Assembly: GCF_000454065.1 (NCBI RefSeq)
Contig: NZ_KE695651.1
Span: 128,248 to 192,247 of the forward strand
DNA from: Brevibacillus thermoruber 423
GTDB taxonomy: Bacteria > Bacillota > Bacilli > Brevibacillales > Brevibacillaceae
Direction: 5' to 3'
Length of the DNA: 64,000 bases
Shown: positions 1 through 8,567 of the stretch, in pieces
Layout of the letters: each line of letters starts with the position of its first letter
How positions within the stretch are numbered: the stretch's first letter is position 1
Notes under the pieces: model-generated
Databases searched by the model: none
What the model was told of the DNA's origin: nothing
What the model saw: only the letters and a program-made list of their open reading frames with translations
Made by a program: the position numbers and the translations under genes

Positions 1-723
1 GTGGTGCAGTCCAAAACCTACGGCGTTCTGAGCTGCATCTGGCGGGAGAGTTTGCACCGCTTGCTGGAGGAGGGGGAAGAGGCCCTGCCATTCAACGGTC
101 TGTGCTCGGTCGATCACAGCGGTCGGCCGTTGATCGAGCCGTGGATTCGCCGATACGGAGCGGAGGCGTGGTTGACCAGGCTGTTTGAATCGAGCGTCCT
201 GCCGATTGTCCATATGCTGTACGCCCATGGAATCGCCCTGGAGTCGCACGCGCAGAACATGGTGCTTATTCATCGGGAGGGAATGCCGGAGCGAATCGCA
301 CTGAAAGACTTTCACGACGGCATCCGTTTTTCCAAAAAACTTCTGGCCCAGCCGGACAAATGCCCGGCGCTGCTCGGTACACCGGAATACCATGCGCGGG
401 TCAACCGCAATTCCTTCATCGAAACGGACAACCTGGCAGCGGTTCGCGACTTCATGCTTGACGCCTTTTTCTTCATTAATATGGGGGAGCTGGCCTTATT
501 CATGGCGGACGCATTCGGCTACCCGGAGCAAACGTTCTGGGGCTTGGTGCGCCAGGTGATCGAAGCGTATCAACAACGCTTTCCCCATCTGGCGGAACGC
601 TATGCCGCATTCGATCTGTTTGCGCCCGTGATCGAGGTGGAGCAGTTGGCAAAGCGCCGCTTGTTCCCGGACACGGAGCTGCGGGTTCACAACGTGTCCA
701 ATCCCTTGGCGTGGTTGGCGTAA
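1..723 (+). CDS. IucA/IucC-family siderophore synthetase, C-terminal part (SbnF/SbnE-like)
   Basis: This is the C-terminal 240 residues of an NIS (NRPS-independent siderophore) synthetase; the N-terminus lies left of the window. These ATP-dependent cytoplasmic enzymes join carboxylates such as citrate to amines. The fragment holds the family signatures ESHAQNMVL and KDFHDGIR near residues 80-110, which belong to the C-terminal part of the IucA/IucC fold. The next two genes resemble sbnG and sbnI, so this is most likely an SbnF- or SbnE/C-like step of a staphyloferrin-B-type pathway. The family is clear; the exact paralogue cannot be decided from a fragment. Confidence 0.88.
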   Translation: MVQSKTYGVLSCIWRESLHRLLEEGEEALPFNGLCSVDHSGRPLIEPWIRRYGAEAWLTRLFESSVLPIVHMLYAHGIALESHAQNMVLIHREGMPERIALKDFHDGIRFSKKLLAQPDKCPALLGTPEYHARVNRNSFIETDNLAAVRDFMLDAFFFINMGELALFMADAFGYPEQTFWGLVRQVIEAYQQRFPHLAERYAAFDLFAPVIEVEQLAKRRLFPDTELRVHNVSNPLAWLA

Positions 724-750
724 CCGCGCGGCGAAGGGAGAGTGTGTGAA

Positions 751-1548
751 GTGCTCAAGGAAAACGCGCTGAAACGCAAGCTGAAAGAAGGAAAAGCCGT
801 GTACGGCTTGTTTTGCTCGATTCCCTCCCCTGTCATGGTCGAACTGATCGGATGTGCGGAGTTTGATTTCGTGATCATTGATACCGAGCATGTCCTCATC
901 AATCCGGAGACGCTGGAAAACATGATCCGGGCTGCCGAAACGGCCAATCTCACCCCGTTGGTACGCGTGGCCGATTCCCGGCCGGGAACGATTCTGCGCG
1001 TTCTGGACAGCGGCGCGCAGGGCGTGGTGGTGCCGCATGTCCAGAGCAGGGAACAAGCGGAGAGCATCGTCCGTTTCAGCCGGTACTATCCGCTCGGAAG
1101 CAGGAGTTTGAACAGTGGCCGTCCCGGGGCGTTTGGCAAGAACGACCTGGTCGCTTACATGGAGCGGGCCAATGCAGAAATCATGGTCGTCCCCATGATT
1201 GAGAGCAGGGAAGGTGTCGATCGGATTGACGACATCCTGTCTGTCTCCGGTATCGACATGGTGCTGGAAGGAGCGGCCGACCTCTCGCAATCGTACGGGG
1301 TGCCGTGGCAGACGCGCGGGGATACGGTGAAAGCGGCCCTGCGCCGGATCCACTCGGCCGCCGTTCGCCATGGGGTACCGTACTGCGCCATCCCGCGCGC
1401 GGAAGAGGACATGGCGCTGTGGTGGGAAAAAGGGGTGCGGGCCTATGTGCTGGGTGACGAGCGGGGCATTGCGTTCCGAGCGCTCCGGCATCAGCTTCGC
1501 ACGTGGAAAGACCGGGAGAGAACGCGTGCGGAAGAGGACCGCTCATGA
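751..1548 (+). CDS. sbnG: SbnG-like citrate synthase (HpcH/HpaI aldolase fold)
   Basis: This 265-residue protein has the HpcH/HpaI (class II aldolase) TIM-barrel pattern, including DFVIIDTEH near residue 45 and VLEGAADLSQSYG near residue 170. In Staphylococcus aureus, SbnG has this fold but makes citrate from oxaloacetate and acetyl-CoA to feed staphyloferrin B synthesis. Its place directly between an IucA/IucC enzyme and an SbnI-like protein supports that role over a generic aldolase. GTG at 751 is preferred because AAGGGAG at 734-740 lies about 10 nt upstream; an in-frame GTG at 742 is too close to it. The function is inferred from fold and context. Confidence 0.8.
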   Translation: MLKENALKRKLKEGKAVYGLFCSIPSPVMVELIGCAEFDFVIIDTEHVLINPETLENMIRAAETANLTPLVRVADSRPGTILRVLDSGAQGVVVPHVQSREQAESIVRFSRYYPLGSRSLNSGRPGAFGKNDLVAYMERANAEIMVVPMIESREGVDRIDDILSVSGIDMVLEGAADLSQSYGVPWQTRGDTVKAALRRIHSAAVRHGVPYCAIPRAEEDMALWWEKGVRAYVLGDERGIAFRALRHQLRTWKDRERTRAEEDRS

Positions 1549-1643
1549 ACCGCGTTGATCAAGGCTGCCGCTGGCTTGGCAGCTCAGCCATCCGTTTCTG
1601 GACGAAGACTGGTCGTGACGGGGACAGGAGGAGGTAAACATTG

Positions 1644-2441
1644 ATGAATGTACTATCTTCGTTACAGGTGATGGAAGCCGAACGAATCTGCCTGCATGAA
1701 GAGCATGAACCTGCGAGGTTGGATGACACCTGCTCTGCTCTTTGCCAAGACGGCGTGCTGCGCCATCCGCCGCTGGCCATGCGGATGAAGGACGGGAGAT
1801 ACCTGATCCTGGACGGCGCCCATCGGACGGCAGCCCTGCGCCAGATGGGCTGCAGATGGATACCGGTGCAAGTGGTGGATCCTGCGGACTTTCGACTGGA
1901 GGCCTGGGATCATCTCGTGCCGATGGGGACATGGCTGTACGGGCTGCTGCATGATGCGTCCCTGCGCTGGGAAGCCGAGCGGCGCCACAAGCAGTTGGTG
2001 GCGGAGGTGATGTATCCGAGCGGGAAACGGCTCTATCTGTACGCCAGGGAGAAATCGCATGACCGCTCAGAAAAACTGCACGCCTGGCATCGGATTGTCG
2101 GTGCGTACAGCAGGAAATACGCGGTTCAGCGAGTCGCGCGGGGCAGCGTTTCCCTGCCGGAGGAAGGAACCGTCTGCCTGCGCTATCCTGTTTGCACCAT
2201 CGAGGAAATCGAAAAAATCGTTGCGTCCGGGCAGGTCATGCCGGCGGGCGTGACGCGATTTCTTGTCAGCGGCCGCCTGCTGAACCTGAGAATTCCCCTT
2301 TTCCTGTTGACAGGCAGCACCTTCAATCACCAGGAATGGGAACACTATCGGAAGCAGTGGGAAGGGGCGCTGCGCCTCTACGCCGAAGCGGTTTATCTTT
2401 GCGAAAAGGAAGTCGTGGCCGCACAAACCCCGGCAGAATAA
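1644..2441 (+). CDS. sbnI: SbnI-like ParB/sulfiredoxin-fold protein
   Basis: This 265-residue protein has an N-terminal ParB/Srx-like domain with the DGAHRTAAL nucleotide-binding motif near residue 64. In S. aureus, SbnI is a free L-serine kinase that supplies O-phosphoserine for the diaminopropionate unit of staphyloferrin B, and it also acts as a heme-responsive activator of the locus. The same gene order (NIS synthetase, sbnG, sbnI) supports orthology. ATG 1644 is chosen over TTG 1641 because GGAGGAGG at 1627-1634 is optimally spaced from it. It is the last gene of the operon and is followed by a terminator. An unrelated ParB-like protein is less likely given the neighbours. Confidence 0.75.
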   Translation: MNVLSSLQVMEAERICLHEEHEPARLDDTCSALCQDGVLRHPPLAMRMKDGRYLILDGAHRTAALRQMGCRWIPVQVVDPADFRLEAWDHLVPMGTWLYGLLHDASLRWEAERRHKQLVAEVMYPSGKRLYLYAREKSHDRSEKLHAWHRIVGAYSRKYAVQRVARGSVSLPEEGTVCLRYPVCTIEEIEKIVASGQVMPAGVTRFLVSGRLLNLRIPLFLLTGSTFNHQEWEHYRKQWEGALRLYAEAVYLCEKEVVAAQTPAE

Positions 2442-2452
2442 CCGTTGATGCG

Positions 2453-2487
2453 AACTCCCTCGCTGCCAATGGCAGGCGGGGGAGTTT
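2453..2487 (+). terminator. Terminator of the siderophore operon
   Basis: AACTCCCTCGCTGCC pairs with GGCAGGCGGGGGAGTT around an AAT loop, with one bulge. TGTCTTTC follows, 12 nt after the sbnI-like stop codon. Confidence 0.7.
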
Positions 2488-2579
2488 GTCTTTCATCCGC
2501 ATCCGGCCGGATGCGCGCAGTCGTCTGAGGCAAGCGCCGGGAGTACGGCCTGTCCCGCAGCGGAAACAAAACGACGCCA

Positions 2580-2609
2580 TTGACAAGACGTGCATCGTGC
2601 GTGTAAAGT
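2580..2609 (+). promoter_or_regulatory. Putative sigma-A promoter for the SulP gene
   Basis: TTGACA (2580-2585) and TAAAGT (2604-2609) are separated by 18 nt, about 60 nt upstream of the ATG. Confidence 0.5.
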
Positions 2610-2671
2610 GAGTGTGTTATTTCTTGTATCTTCAAATAATCAAAGATTCAAAGAGAAGAAGGGTTGCAGAC

Positions 2672-4432
2672 ATGAAGTGGACGGGACGATTTGCGGGTTA
2701 CAACGCGGAGTCATTCCGGAGAGACTGCCTGTCGGGATTGATTGTGGGGATCATTGCCATTCCGTTGGGGATGGCATTTGCCATTGCATCCGGGGTGAAA
2801 CCGGAGTACGGCATCTACACCACGATCATCGCCGGGATTCTCATTTCCATGTTTGGAGGCTCCCGGTTCCAGATTGGCGGTCCCACTGGCGCATTCATTC
2901 CCATTTTATTCGGGGTTGTCATGCAGTACGGATATGAAAACCTGCTGATTGCCGGTTTTTTGGCGGGGATCATGCTTGTATTGATGGGGCTTTGCCGGAT
3001 GGGAGGCCTGATCCGCTTTATTCCTCGCCCGGTGACCATCGGATTTACCACCGGGATCGCGGTCATCATTTTTAGCGGACAGATTGCCAATTTCCTGGGC
3101 CTTCGCGATATTCAGAAACATGAGGATTTTCTTTCCAACATGAAGGAAATCGGGATGCACTTGTCCACGGTGAACGTCTACAGCGTAATCACGGCCGGCA
3201 TATGCCTGGCCGTCATCCTGATTACGCCGCGGCTGTTCCCAAACGTTCCCGGATCGCTGGCGGGACTTGTCATATCGAGTGTCGTTGCCGCATTATTGTT
3301 TGAGGGGAAAGTGGCGACCATCGGTTCCACGTTTGGCCCCATCCCCAGCACGCTGCCGAGCTTTCACTTCCCTGACGTGACGCTGGAACGAATCGGGCAG
3401 CTGCTGGTTCCCGCCTTCACGATTGCGATGCTGGGCGGTATCGAATCCCTGTTATCCGCCGTTGTGGCGGACGGGATGACCGGCACGCGGCACAACAGCA
3501 ATCGGGAGCTGATCGGTCAAGGCATCGCCAATATGGCGGCTCCCTTGTTCGGAGGCATTCCGGCGACCGGAGCCATCGCTCGAACGGCGACGAACATCAA
3601 AAACGGGGCGGTGTCCCCGATGGCGGGGATCATTCATGGACTGGTGGTACTGCTCGTGCTGATGCTGTTTGCTCCGTACGCCTCGCACATTCCGCTGGCC
3701 AGCATGGCTCCCATTCTGATGGTCGTCGCCTGGAACATGAGCGAACGCAGGGAATTTTTCCACGTTCTCCAGTCAAAGACCAGCGATTCCGTCGTGCTGC
3801 TGGTTACGTTTCTGCTCACGGTGTTTACCAACCTGACAACCGCTGTGGAAATCGGGTTGATCCTTGCGGTGATCCTGTTCGTGAAGCGGATGGGCGAACT
3901 CATCACGGTACACAAGGTGCTGCCCGATCCGTCTTCGAAACATGCAAAGGTAAGGCCGCACATGGTCACGGAAGGGCACGATTGTCCGCAAATCAGCATC
4001 TTCACCGTGGAAGGAGCGCTCTTTTTCGGTGCGGCATCCACGTTTGAACAATCCGTGATGCGCACCCTTCAGCATCGTCCGAAGATTTTGCTGCTCAGAA
4101 TGGGAAAAGTGCCGTTCATGGATACGACGGGTGAATCCAAATTGGCCAGTGTGGTGAAAACATGGAAAAACAACGGGGGGATGGTGCTGATTTCGGGCAT
4201 CCAATCCCAGCCCAGGGAAGTCCTCAAGCGTACCGGACTGTATGCGTACATTGGCGAGCAGCATTTCTTCGACCACACAGGGGACGCGATCAATTTCGCC
4301 CTGGCCCGCCTGGATCAGAACCGCTGTGCAGGGTGCCGGCATTTTGCCTTTCGGGAATGTGCGGGTTTGTCGAACCCTGAGCTTTCGCCGAAACAGGCGA
4401 ACCCGGACATGCACCCGGCCCATCAGGTGTAA
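2672..4432 (+). CDS. SulP-family anion transporter with STAS domain
   Basis: This 586-residue membrane protein starts its transport core with the SulP pattern RDCLSGLIVGIIAIPLGMAF. Repeated hydrophobic segments run to about residue 420, and a cytoplasmic STAS domain spans roughly 435-545. SulP proteins move sulfate, bicarbonate or other anions; the substrate here is unknown. The C-terminus adds an unusual cysteine-containing tail (CAGCRHF, near residue 552) that could bind metal or act in redox sensing, which is speculative. ATG 2672 is chosen because the hydrophilic residues encoded just upstream are not typical and AAGAAGGG precedes this ATG. An ArsR-type gene follows about 90 nt downstream. 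Confidence 0.9.
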   Translation: MKWTGRFAGYNAESFRRDCLSGLIVGIIAIPLGMAFAIASGVKPEYGIYTTIIAGILISMFGGSRFQIGGPTGAFIPILFGVVMQYGYENLLIAGFLAGIMLVLMGLCRMGGLIRFIPRPVTIGFTTGIAVIIFSGQIANFLGLRDIQKHEDFLSNMKEIGMHLSTVNVYSVITAGICLAVILITPRLFPNVPGSLAGLVISSVVAALLFEGKVATIGSTFGPIPSTLPSFHFPDVTLERIGQLLVPAFTIAMLGGIESLLSAVVADGMTGTRHNSNRELIGQGIANMAAPLFGGIPATGAIARTATNIKNGAVSPMAGIIHGLVVLLVLMLFAPYASHIPLASMAPILMVVAWNMSERREFFHVLQSKTSDSVVLLVTFLLTVFTNLTTAVEIGLILAVILFVKRMGELITVHKVLPDPSSKHAKVRPHMVTEGHDCPQISIFTVEGALFFGAASTFEQSVMRTLQHRPKILLLRMGKVPFMDTTGESKLASVVKTWKNNGGMVLISGIQSQPREVLKRTGLYAYIGEQHFFDHTGDAINFALARLDQNRCAGCRHFAFRECAGLSNPELSPKQANPDMHPAHQV

Positions 4433-4525
4433 CGAGCGAAAACGAACGGCGTCTATACGAAGAGGAGAGCGGCGGCGCATGGCAGTATTTCATGAGAGGA
4501 AAATGAAAAATGGGGGGATCGGTCG

Positions 4526-4852
4526 TTGAATTTGGAACTGCAGCAGTTCAAAGCAGATTTTTTCAAGGCTCTGGGGCATCCATTGCGGATTCGCATTCTG
4601 GAGCTGCTGTCAGAAGGGGACAAAAACGTCAATGAGCTGCAAGCGTTGATCGGGAGCGAAGGCTCCGCGGTTTCCCAGCAGCTCGCGATTTTGCGAAACA
4701 AGAACATCGTGTACGGGACCAAGGATGGAAACAAGGTGACGTACTCGCTTCGTGATCCCATGATTATCGAACTCTTGGCCGTCGCTCGGCAAATCTTTAA
4801 CAACCATTTGATCGACACGATTTCGATGCTGGATCGGTTCAATGAAGAATAA
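4526..4852 (+). CDS. ArsR-family winged-helix transcriptional regulator
   Basis: This 108-residue protein is a compact winged helix: FFKALGHPLRIRILELL at the start, then a recognition-helix region GSEGSAVSQQLAILRNKNIV. It lacks the ELCVCDL metal-binding box of arsenic/cadmium sensors, so the effector is probably not a soft metal. The start is TTG, 7 nt after GGGGGG. The gene lies between the SulP gene and the MetQNP-linked catabolic operon. A palindrome over the promoter at 4990-5009 is a natural candidate for its operator. Family assignment is firm; target and ligand are inferred. Confidence 0.88.
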   Translation: MNLELQQFKADFFKALGHPLRIRILELLSEGDKNVNELQALIGSEGSAVSQQLAILRNKNIVYGTKDGNKVTYSLRDPMIIELLAVARQIFNNHLIDTISMLDRFNEE

Positions 4853-4865
4853 GACAGACCATGCG

Positions 4866-4903
4866 CAGCCCTTGGTTTTGCCGGCAGGCAGGACCAGGGG
4901 CTG
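4866..4903 (+). terminator. Hairpin after the ArsR gene
   Basis: CAGCCCTTGGT pairs with ACCAGGGGCTG with one mismatch around a 16-nt loop, just after the arsR-type stop. Only a weak T-rich tail follows. Confidence 0.5.
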
Positions 4904-4980
4904 ATTCGTCTGGCTGCCCGATTGCACAGGTGATTCATGGGGGATGTACAATGGCATGGTACTCCCATAAAACATAGTGG

Positions 4981-5010
4981 TTGACTAGGATATACTGCCT
5001 ATAGTATATT
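4981..5010 (+). promoter_or_regulatory. Promoter with overlapping palindrome, upstream of metQ
   Basis: TTGACT (4981-4986) and TATATT (5005-5010) are 18 nt apart. The perfect inverted repeat ATATACT-N6-AGTATAT (4990-5009) covers the spacer and the -10 box, as expected for a repressor operator. The nearest candidate regulator is the ArsR-type gene at 4526. Confidence 0.6.
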
Positions 5011-5123
5011 ATTTTCTGAATTTACTTGATGAAGATTGTGAATTTCCTCACAAACCCATAATTGGGTGTAAATGTAATTCATAGTATGCGCATAGAAATA
5101 GTATGTATATGGAGGGGGACAAC

Positions 5124-5930
5124 ATGAAAAAGATTCTGGGTGGACTTGCTTCCGGCCTGCTCGTTCTGGCGTTGGCCGCATGCGGCGGAAAAACGGGCGG
5201 TGCACTGGATGAGAAGAAAATCGTCGTGGGGGTTACGTCCGGCCTGCACGAACAGATTATGGAAAAAGTAAAGGAAGTGGCGGCAAAAGACGGCGTGGAA
5301 GTGGAAATCAAGGCGTTTTCCGATTTTCAAATGCCCAATGTTGCCCTGGTGGAAGGGGAGATCGACGCCAACAGCTATCAAACCATCCCCTTCCTCGAAA
5401 CCTACAAGCGAGAGCACAACGCGGACCTGACCGCTGTGGGAGAAACCGTCCTGAATCCCATGGGCATGTATTCCAAAAAAGTGAAAGACATTTCCGAGAT
5501 CAAAGAAGGCGATAAAATTGGCCTGCCGAACGATCCGACGAACTGCGACCGGGCGCTGCATCTCTTCCAAAGCGCCGGACTGATCAAGCTCAAGGATGGC
5601 ATCGAAGGGGAAGCGACTGTGCTGGACATTGCGGAAAATCCGCGCAAGCTGGAGTTTGTCGAGCTGGACGCCGCGCAAATCGCGAAGCAGTTGGACGACC
5701 TGACTGCCGCCGCCATCAACACCAGCTATGCGCTGAAGAACAATCTCAATCCGGGGCGCGATGCCATCTTCCTCGAGCAGAAAGAGTCCAAGCATCATAA
5801 CGTCATTGTGGTCCGGACCGAAAACAAGGATGATCCCGTGGTGCAAAAACTGGTGAAAGCGTACCGCTCCGACGAGGTGAAAGCATTCGTCGAAGAAACG
5901 TTCCAGGGATCGGTTATTCCGTTGTGGTAG
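5124..5930 (+). CDS. metQ: MetQ/NlpA-family substrate-binding lipoprotein
   Basis: This 268-residue lipoprotein has a signal peptide ending in the lipobox LAAC (Cys20), then an NlpA-type binding domain. It captures methionine or a related compound outside the membrane and delivers it to the MetNP ABC importer encoded downstream. ATG 5124 follows GGAGGGGG with ideal spacing. The gene opens an apparent operon of transporter genes followed by a crotonase, a 2-hydroxy-acid oxidase and a CoA-transferase, so its ligand may be a hydroxy- or acyl-derivative rather than methionine itself (inference). Confidence 0.85.
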   Translation: MKKILGGLASGLLVLALAACGGKTGGALDEKKIVVGVTSGLHEQIMEKVKEVAAKDGVEVEIKAFSDFQMPNVALVEGEIDANSYQTIPFLETYKREHNADLTAVGETVLNPMGMYSKKVKDISEIKEGDKIGLPNDPTNCDRALHLFQSAGLIKLKDGIEGEATVLDIAENPRKLEFVELDAAQIAKQLDDLTAAAINTSYALKNNLNPGRDAIFLEQKESKHHNVIVVRTENKDDPVVQKLVKAYRSDEVKAFVEETFQGSVIPLW

Positions 5931-5947
5931 AATCCCGGGCCGCCCGT

Positions 5948-5971
5948 GAAGCTTCATTTCGGTGAAGCTTC
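5948..5971 (+). terminator. Intercistronic hairpin between metQ and metN
   Basis: GAAGCTTCA pairs perfectly with TGAAGCTTC around TTTCGG, followed by CTTTCTT. It sits 17 nt after the metQ stop. It may act as a partial terminator or RNA-stability element that makes the binding protein in excess of the transporter. Confidence 0.5.
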
Positions 5972-6053
5972 CTTTCTTGCACCGGATGGTGCTGCGCGGC
6001 ACCGACGGGGACGGGTTTTCCGGGGGGACGGAACAGGGAGGTACAGTGCAAGC

Positions 6054-7075
6054 GTGATCAAGCTGACAAACGTGTCCAAACATTTTCATACGGAAAAGGC
6101 ATCGTTCGTGCGCTTACCAATGTCTCGCTCGAAGTGGAAAAAGGGGAAATCTTCGGAGTAATCGGGTACAGCGGCGCAGGCAAAAGCACGTTGATCCGAT
6201 GTGTCAATCTGCTGGAGACCCCGACGTCCGGGACGGTTGAAATCAATGGCACGGATGTCACCCGTCTGCCCGAACACGAGCTCCTTGCGATCAGGCGAAA
6301 GATCGGGATGATTTTTCAAGGGTTTCACCTGCTGAAGACAGCTACGGTCTACGACAACATCGCGATCCCGCTTCGCCTGATGGATGTCGGTCAACAGGAA
6401 ATCGACAAGCGTGTGGGCAAGTATCTGAGCATCGTCGGATTGGAAGACAAGCACGACGCCTACCCCAGCCAACTTTCCGGGGGACAAAAGCAGCGGGTGG
6501 CCATTGCCCGCGCGTTGGCGCAGGAGCCGGAACTGCTGCTCAGCGATGAGGCGACCAGTGCGCTGGACCCGGAAACCACCGAGTCGATTCTGGAACTTCT
6601 CCTCACGATCAATCAGGAACTGGGGATCACGATTCTCCTGATTACCCATGAGATGAACGTGATCCAGAAGATCTGCGACCGAGTGGCGGTGATGGAAAAG
6701 GGAGAAGTGATTGAACAGGGGAGAACGGTGGACATCTTCACCAATGCCAGACACAGCACCACCAAACGGTTCGTCAACGGGACCTATCACCGGGAGCTGC
6801 CCCCGTCCCTGCTCAGGGAACTCCGGGAGACCGGGCCCGTGGTCCGACTCTCCTTTGTGGGGGAAAGCACCGGGAAGCCGGTGCTGGCAGCGGTCAGCAG
6901 GAAGTTTGACGTTTCTCCCAATATCCTGGCCGGAGGAATCATCCAGTTGAAGCAGGAGAAGATCGGGTCGCTGGTGGTCCATCTGCAGGGAGAGGGCGAG
7001 GAGACGAAGAAGGCGATTGCCTTCCTGGAGGAACAAGGAGTAAACGTGGAGGAGATGGAGAGGGGCCATGTCTGA
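6054..7075 (+). CDS. metN: MetN-type ABC ATPase with apparent -1 frameshift
   Basis: This is the ATPase of a methionine-type importer: Walker A (GYSGAGKST), signature (LSGGQKQR), Walker B (LLLSDEAT), and a C-terminal NIL-like regulatory domain. The natural start is GTG 6054 ([10 protein letters not shown]...), but reading breaks at the A-run 6094-6097. One extra A there restores the expected residues [19 protein letters not shown] and joins the downstream frame. As written, only an internally started product from about GTG 6134 would be intact, lacking the first strands and the aromatic A-loop. The cause could be a sequencing or assembly error, a real mutation, or slippage. It overlaps the metP start by 8 nt. 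Confidence 0.8.
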
Positions 7076-7739
7076 TCTGCAAGAATTTGTCCAGGAACGC
7101 CTCCCCATTATCGGGGAATCCGTGGTGCAAACCTTTCAAATGGTGTCCGTATCCCTGCTGTTCTCCGTATTGATCGGCCTGCCCATGGGTGTGCTGCTGA
7201 TCCTCACCCGACCGGGAAACGCATGGGAGAATCGGTTTGTCTATCAGCTCCTGAACGTCGTGATCAACGTCATCCGGTCCATCCCCTTTATCATCCTGCT
7301 GTTCTTCATCCTGCCGTTTACCAAGCTGGTGGTGGGAACAACGATTGGGGTAAAAGGGGCGATTGTCCCGTTGATCGTGCATTCCGCGCCGTCCATTGCC
7401 CGCCTGATGGAAAGCGCCTTGCTGGAGGTGGACAGCGGCGTGGTCGAAGCGTACAAGTCGATGGGCATCCGGACGCGGGACATCATTTGGCACGTGCTGC
7501 TTCGGGAAGCCCGTCCCTCCATCGTGTTGGGCCTGACCATCGCGGTGATCAGCCTGGTCGGCGCCACGGCCATGGCGGGTCTGGTCGGCGCCGGGGGGCT
7601 GGGTGATCTGGCGTACCGCTTCGGGCATTTGCGTTACGAAGTGGATGTCATGTACGTCACCGTGTTCATCCTGATACTCCTCGTACAGGGCTTGCAGACC
7701 ATCGGCAACCGGATGGCGGCGAAATACAAGAAAGACTGA
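7068..7739 (+). CDS. metP: MetP/MetI-type ABC permease
   Basis: This 223-residue inner-membrane permease has about five hydrophobic segments. The EAA-type loop reads EAYKSMGIRTRDIIWHVLLREARPS, near residue 125-150. It pairs with the MetN-type ATPase, whose gene it overlaps by 8 nt, and with the MetQ lipoprotein. The length and the start region LPIIGESVVQTFQMV are typical of the methionine-permease subfamily. It is followed closely by the crotonase gene, which suggests continued transcription into the catabolic genes. Confidence 0.88.
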   Translation: MSDLQEFVQERLPIIGESVVQTFQMVSVSLLFSVLIGLPMGVLLILTRPGNAWENRFVYQLLNVVINVIRSIPFIILLFFILPFTKLVVGTTIGVKGAIVPLIVHSAPSIARLMESALLEVDSGVVEAYKSMGIRTRDIIWHVLLREARPSIVLGLTIAVISLVGATAMAGLVGAGGLGDLAYRFGHLRYEVDVMYVTVFILILLVQGLQTIGNRMAAKYKKD

Positions 7740-7765
7740 CGGCACGTGCGAAAGGAGCGAGCGAT

Positions 7766-8545
7766 GTGGGAGAACAGCATCTGTTTGTGGAAAAGGAAGG
7801 GGCCGTCGCGACGATTGTGCTGAATCGGCCGGAAAAGCGGAATGCCCTCAATCTGGAGATGTGGGGCACCTTGTCCACGCTGCTGCAGCAGTTGGAGGAG
7901 GACCGGGAGACTAAAGTGGTGGTCATTCGCGGGGTGGATGACACCGCCTTTTCCGCGGGAGCGGATATCAGCGAGTTTGTATCCAATCGGTTTTCCCCGG
8001 AACAGGCGAAACGCTACAACGACCAGTCCATGGGAGCGGTGGACCGGCTGCACCGCTTTCCCAAGCCAACCATTGCCATGATCCAAAAGTACGCGGTCGG
8101 CGGCGGGCTGGATATTGCGCTCTCGTGCGATTTTCGCTTCAGCTCGGAGGACGGCGTCTTCGCCATTACGCCGGCCAAGCTGGGGATTGTGTACAATCTG
8201 ACCAGCACCAAGCGTCTGGTGGATCTCGTCGGTCCCTCCAGGACCAAGGAGATCCTCTACACGGCCAGATCGCTGGATGCGCACGAAGCCTACCGGATCG
8301 GCCTGGTTGATCGCATTTATTCGCAGGATGAGATCGTCGGGCAGACCTACGCATTTGCCCGCCTGCTGACGGAGCGCTCCCAGGTGTCCATACGCGGAAC
8401 CAAAAAAATGGTGCAGGCGATTCTGGACGGCCATATCGAGGAAAGTCCGGAGCTGGCGCAGATGGTACTGGAATCGTTTCACTCGGAGGATTACCGGGAA
8501 GGCGTACAGGCGTTTTTGGAGAAAAGAAAACCGCGATTTTCGTAA
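7766..8545 (+). CDS. Crotonase-superfamily protein (enoyl-CoA hydratase/isomerase-like)
   Basis: This 259-residue protein has the crotonase fold, with LNRPEKRNALN near residue 19, the oxyanion-loop SAGADISEF near 63, and VGGGLDIALSCDF near 111. Both catalytic glutamates of classical enoyl-CoA hydratase appear replaced (Asp at about 116, Ala at about 137). It is therefore probably not a simple hydratase and could be an isomerase, hydrolase, decarboxylase or C-C-bond lyase acting on a CoA thioester. GTG 7766 follows AAAGGAG by 8 nt. The neighbouring CoA-transferase gene suggests the two act on the same CoA ester. Confidence 0.82.
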   Translation: MGEQHLFVEKEGAVATIVLNRPEKRNALNLEMWGTLSTLLQQLEEDRETKVVVIRGVDDTAFSAGADISEFVSNRFSPEQAKRYNDQSMGAVDRLHRFPKPTIAMIQKYAVGGGLDIALSCDFRFSSEDGVFAITPAKLGIVYNLTSTKRLVDLVGPSRTKEILYTARSLDAHEAYRIGLVDRIYSQDEIVGQTYAFARLLTERSQVSIRGTKKMVQAILDGHIEESPELAQMVLESFHSEDYREGVQAFLEKRKPRFS

Positions 8546-8567
8546 TGGGAAAGGAAGCGAACAGCAA

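Noticed and set aside
5946..6161. Separate small gene before metN
   Set aside because: Its second half is the natural N-terminus of MetN; it ends only because of the 1-nt frameshift.
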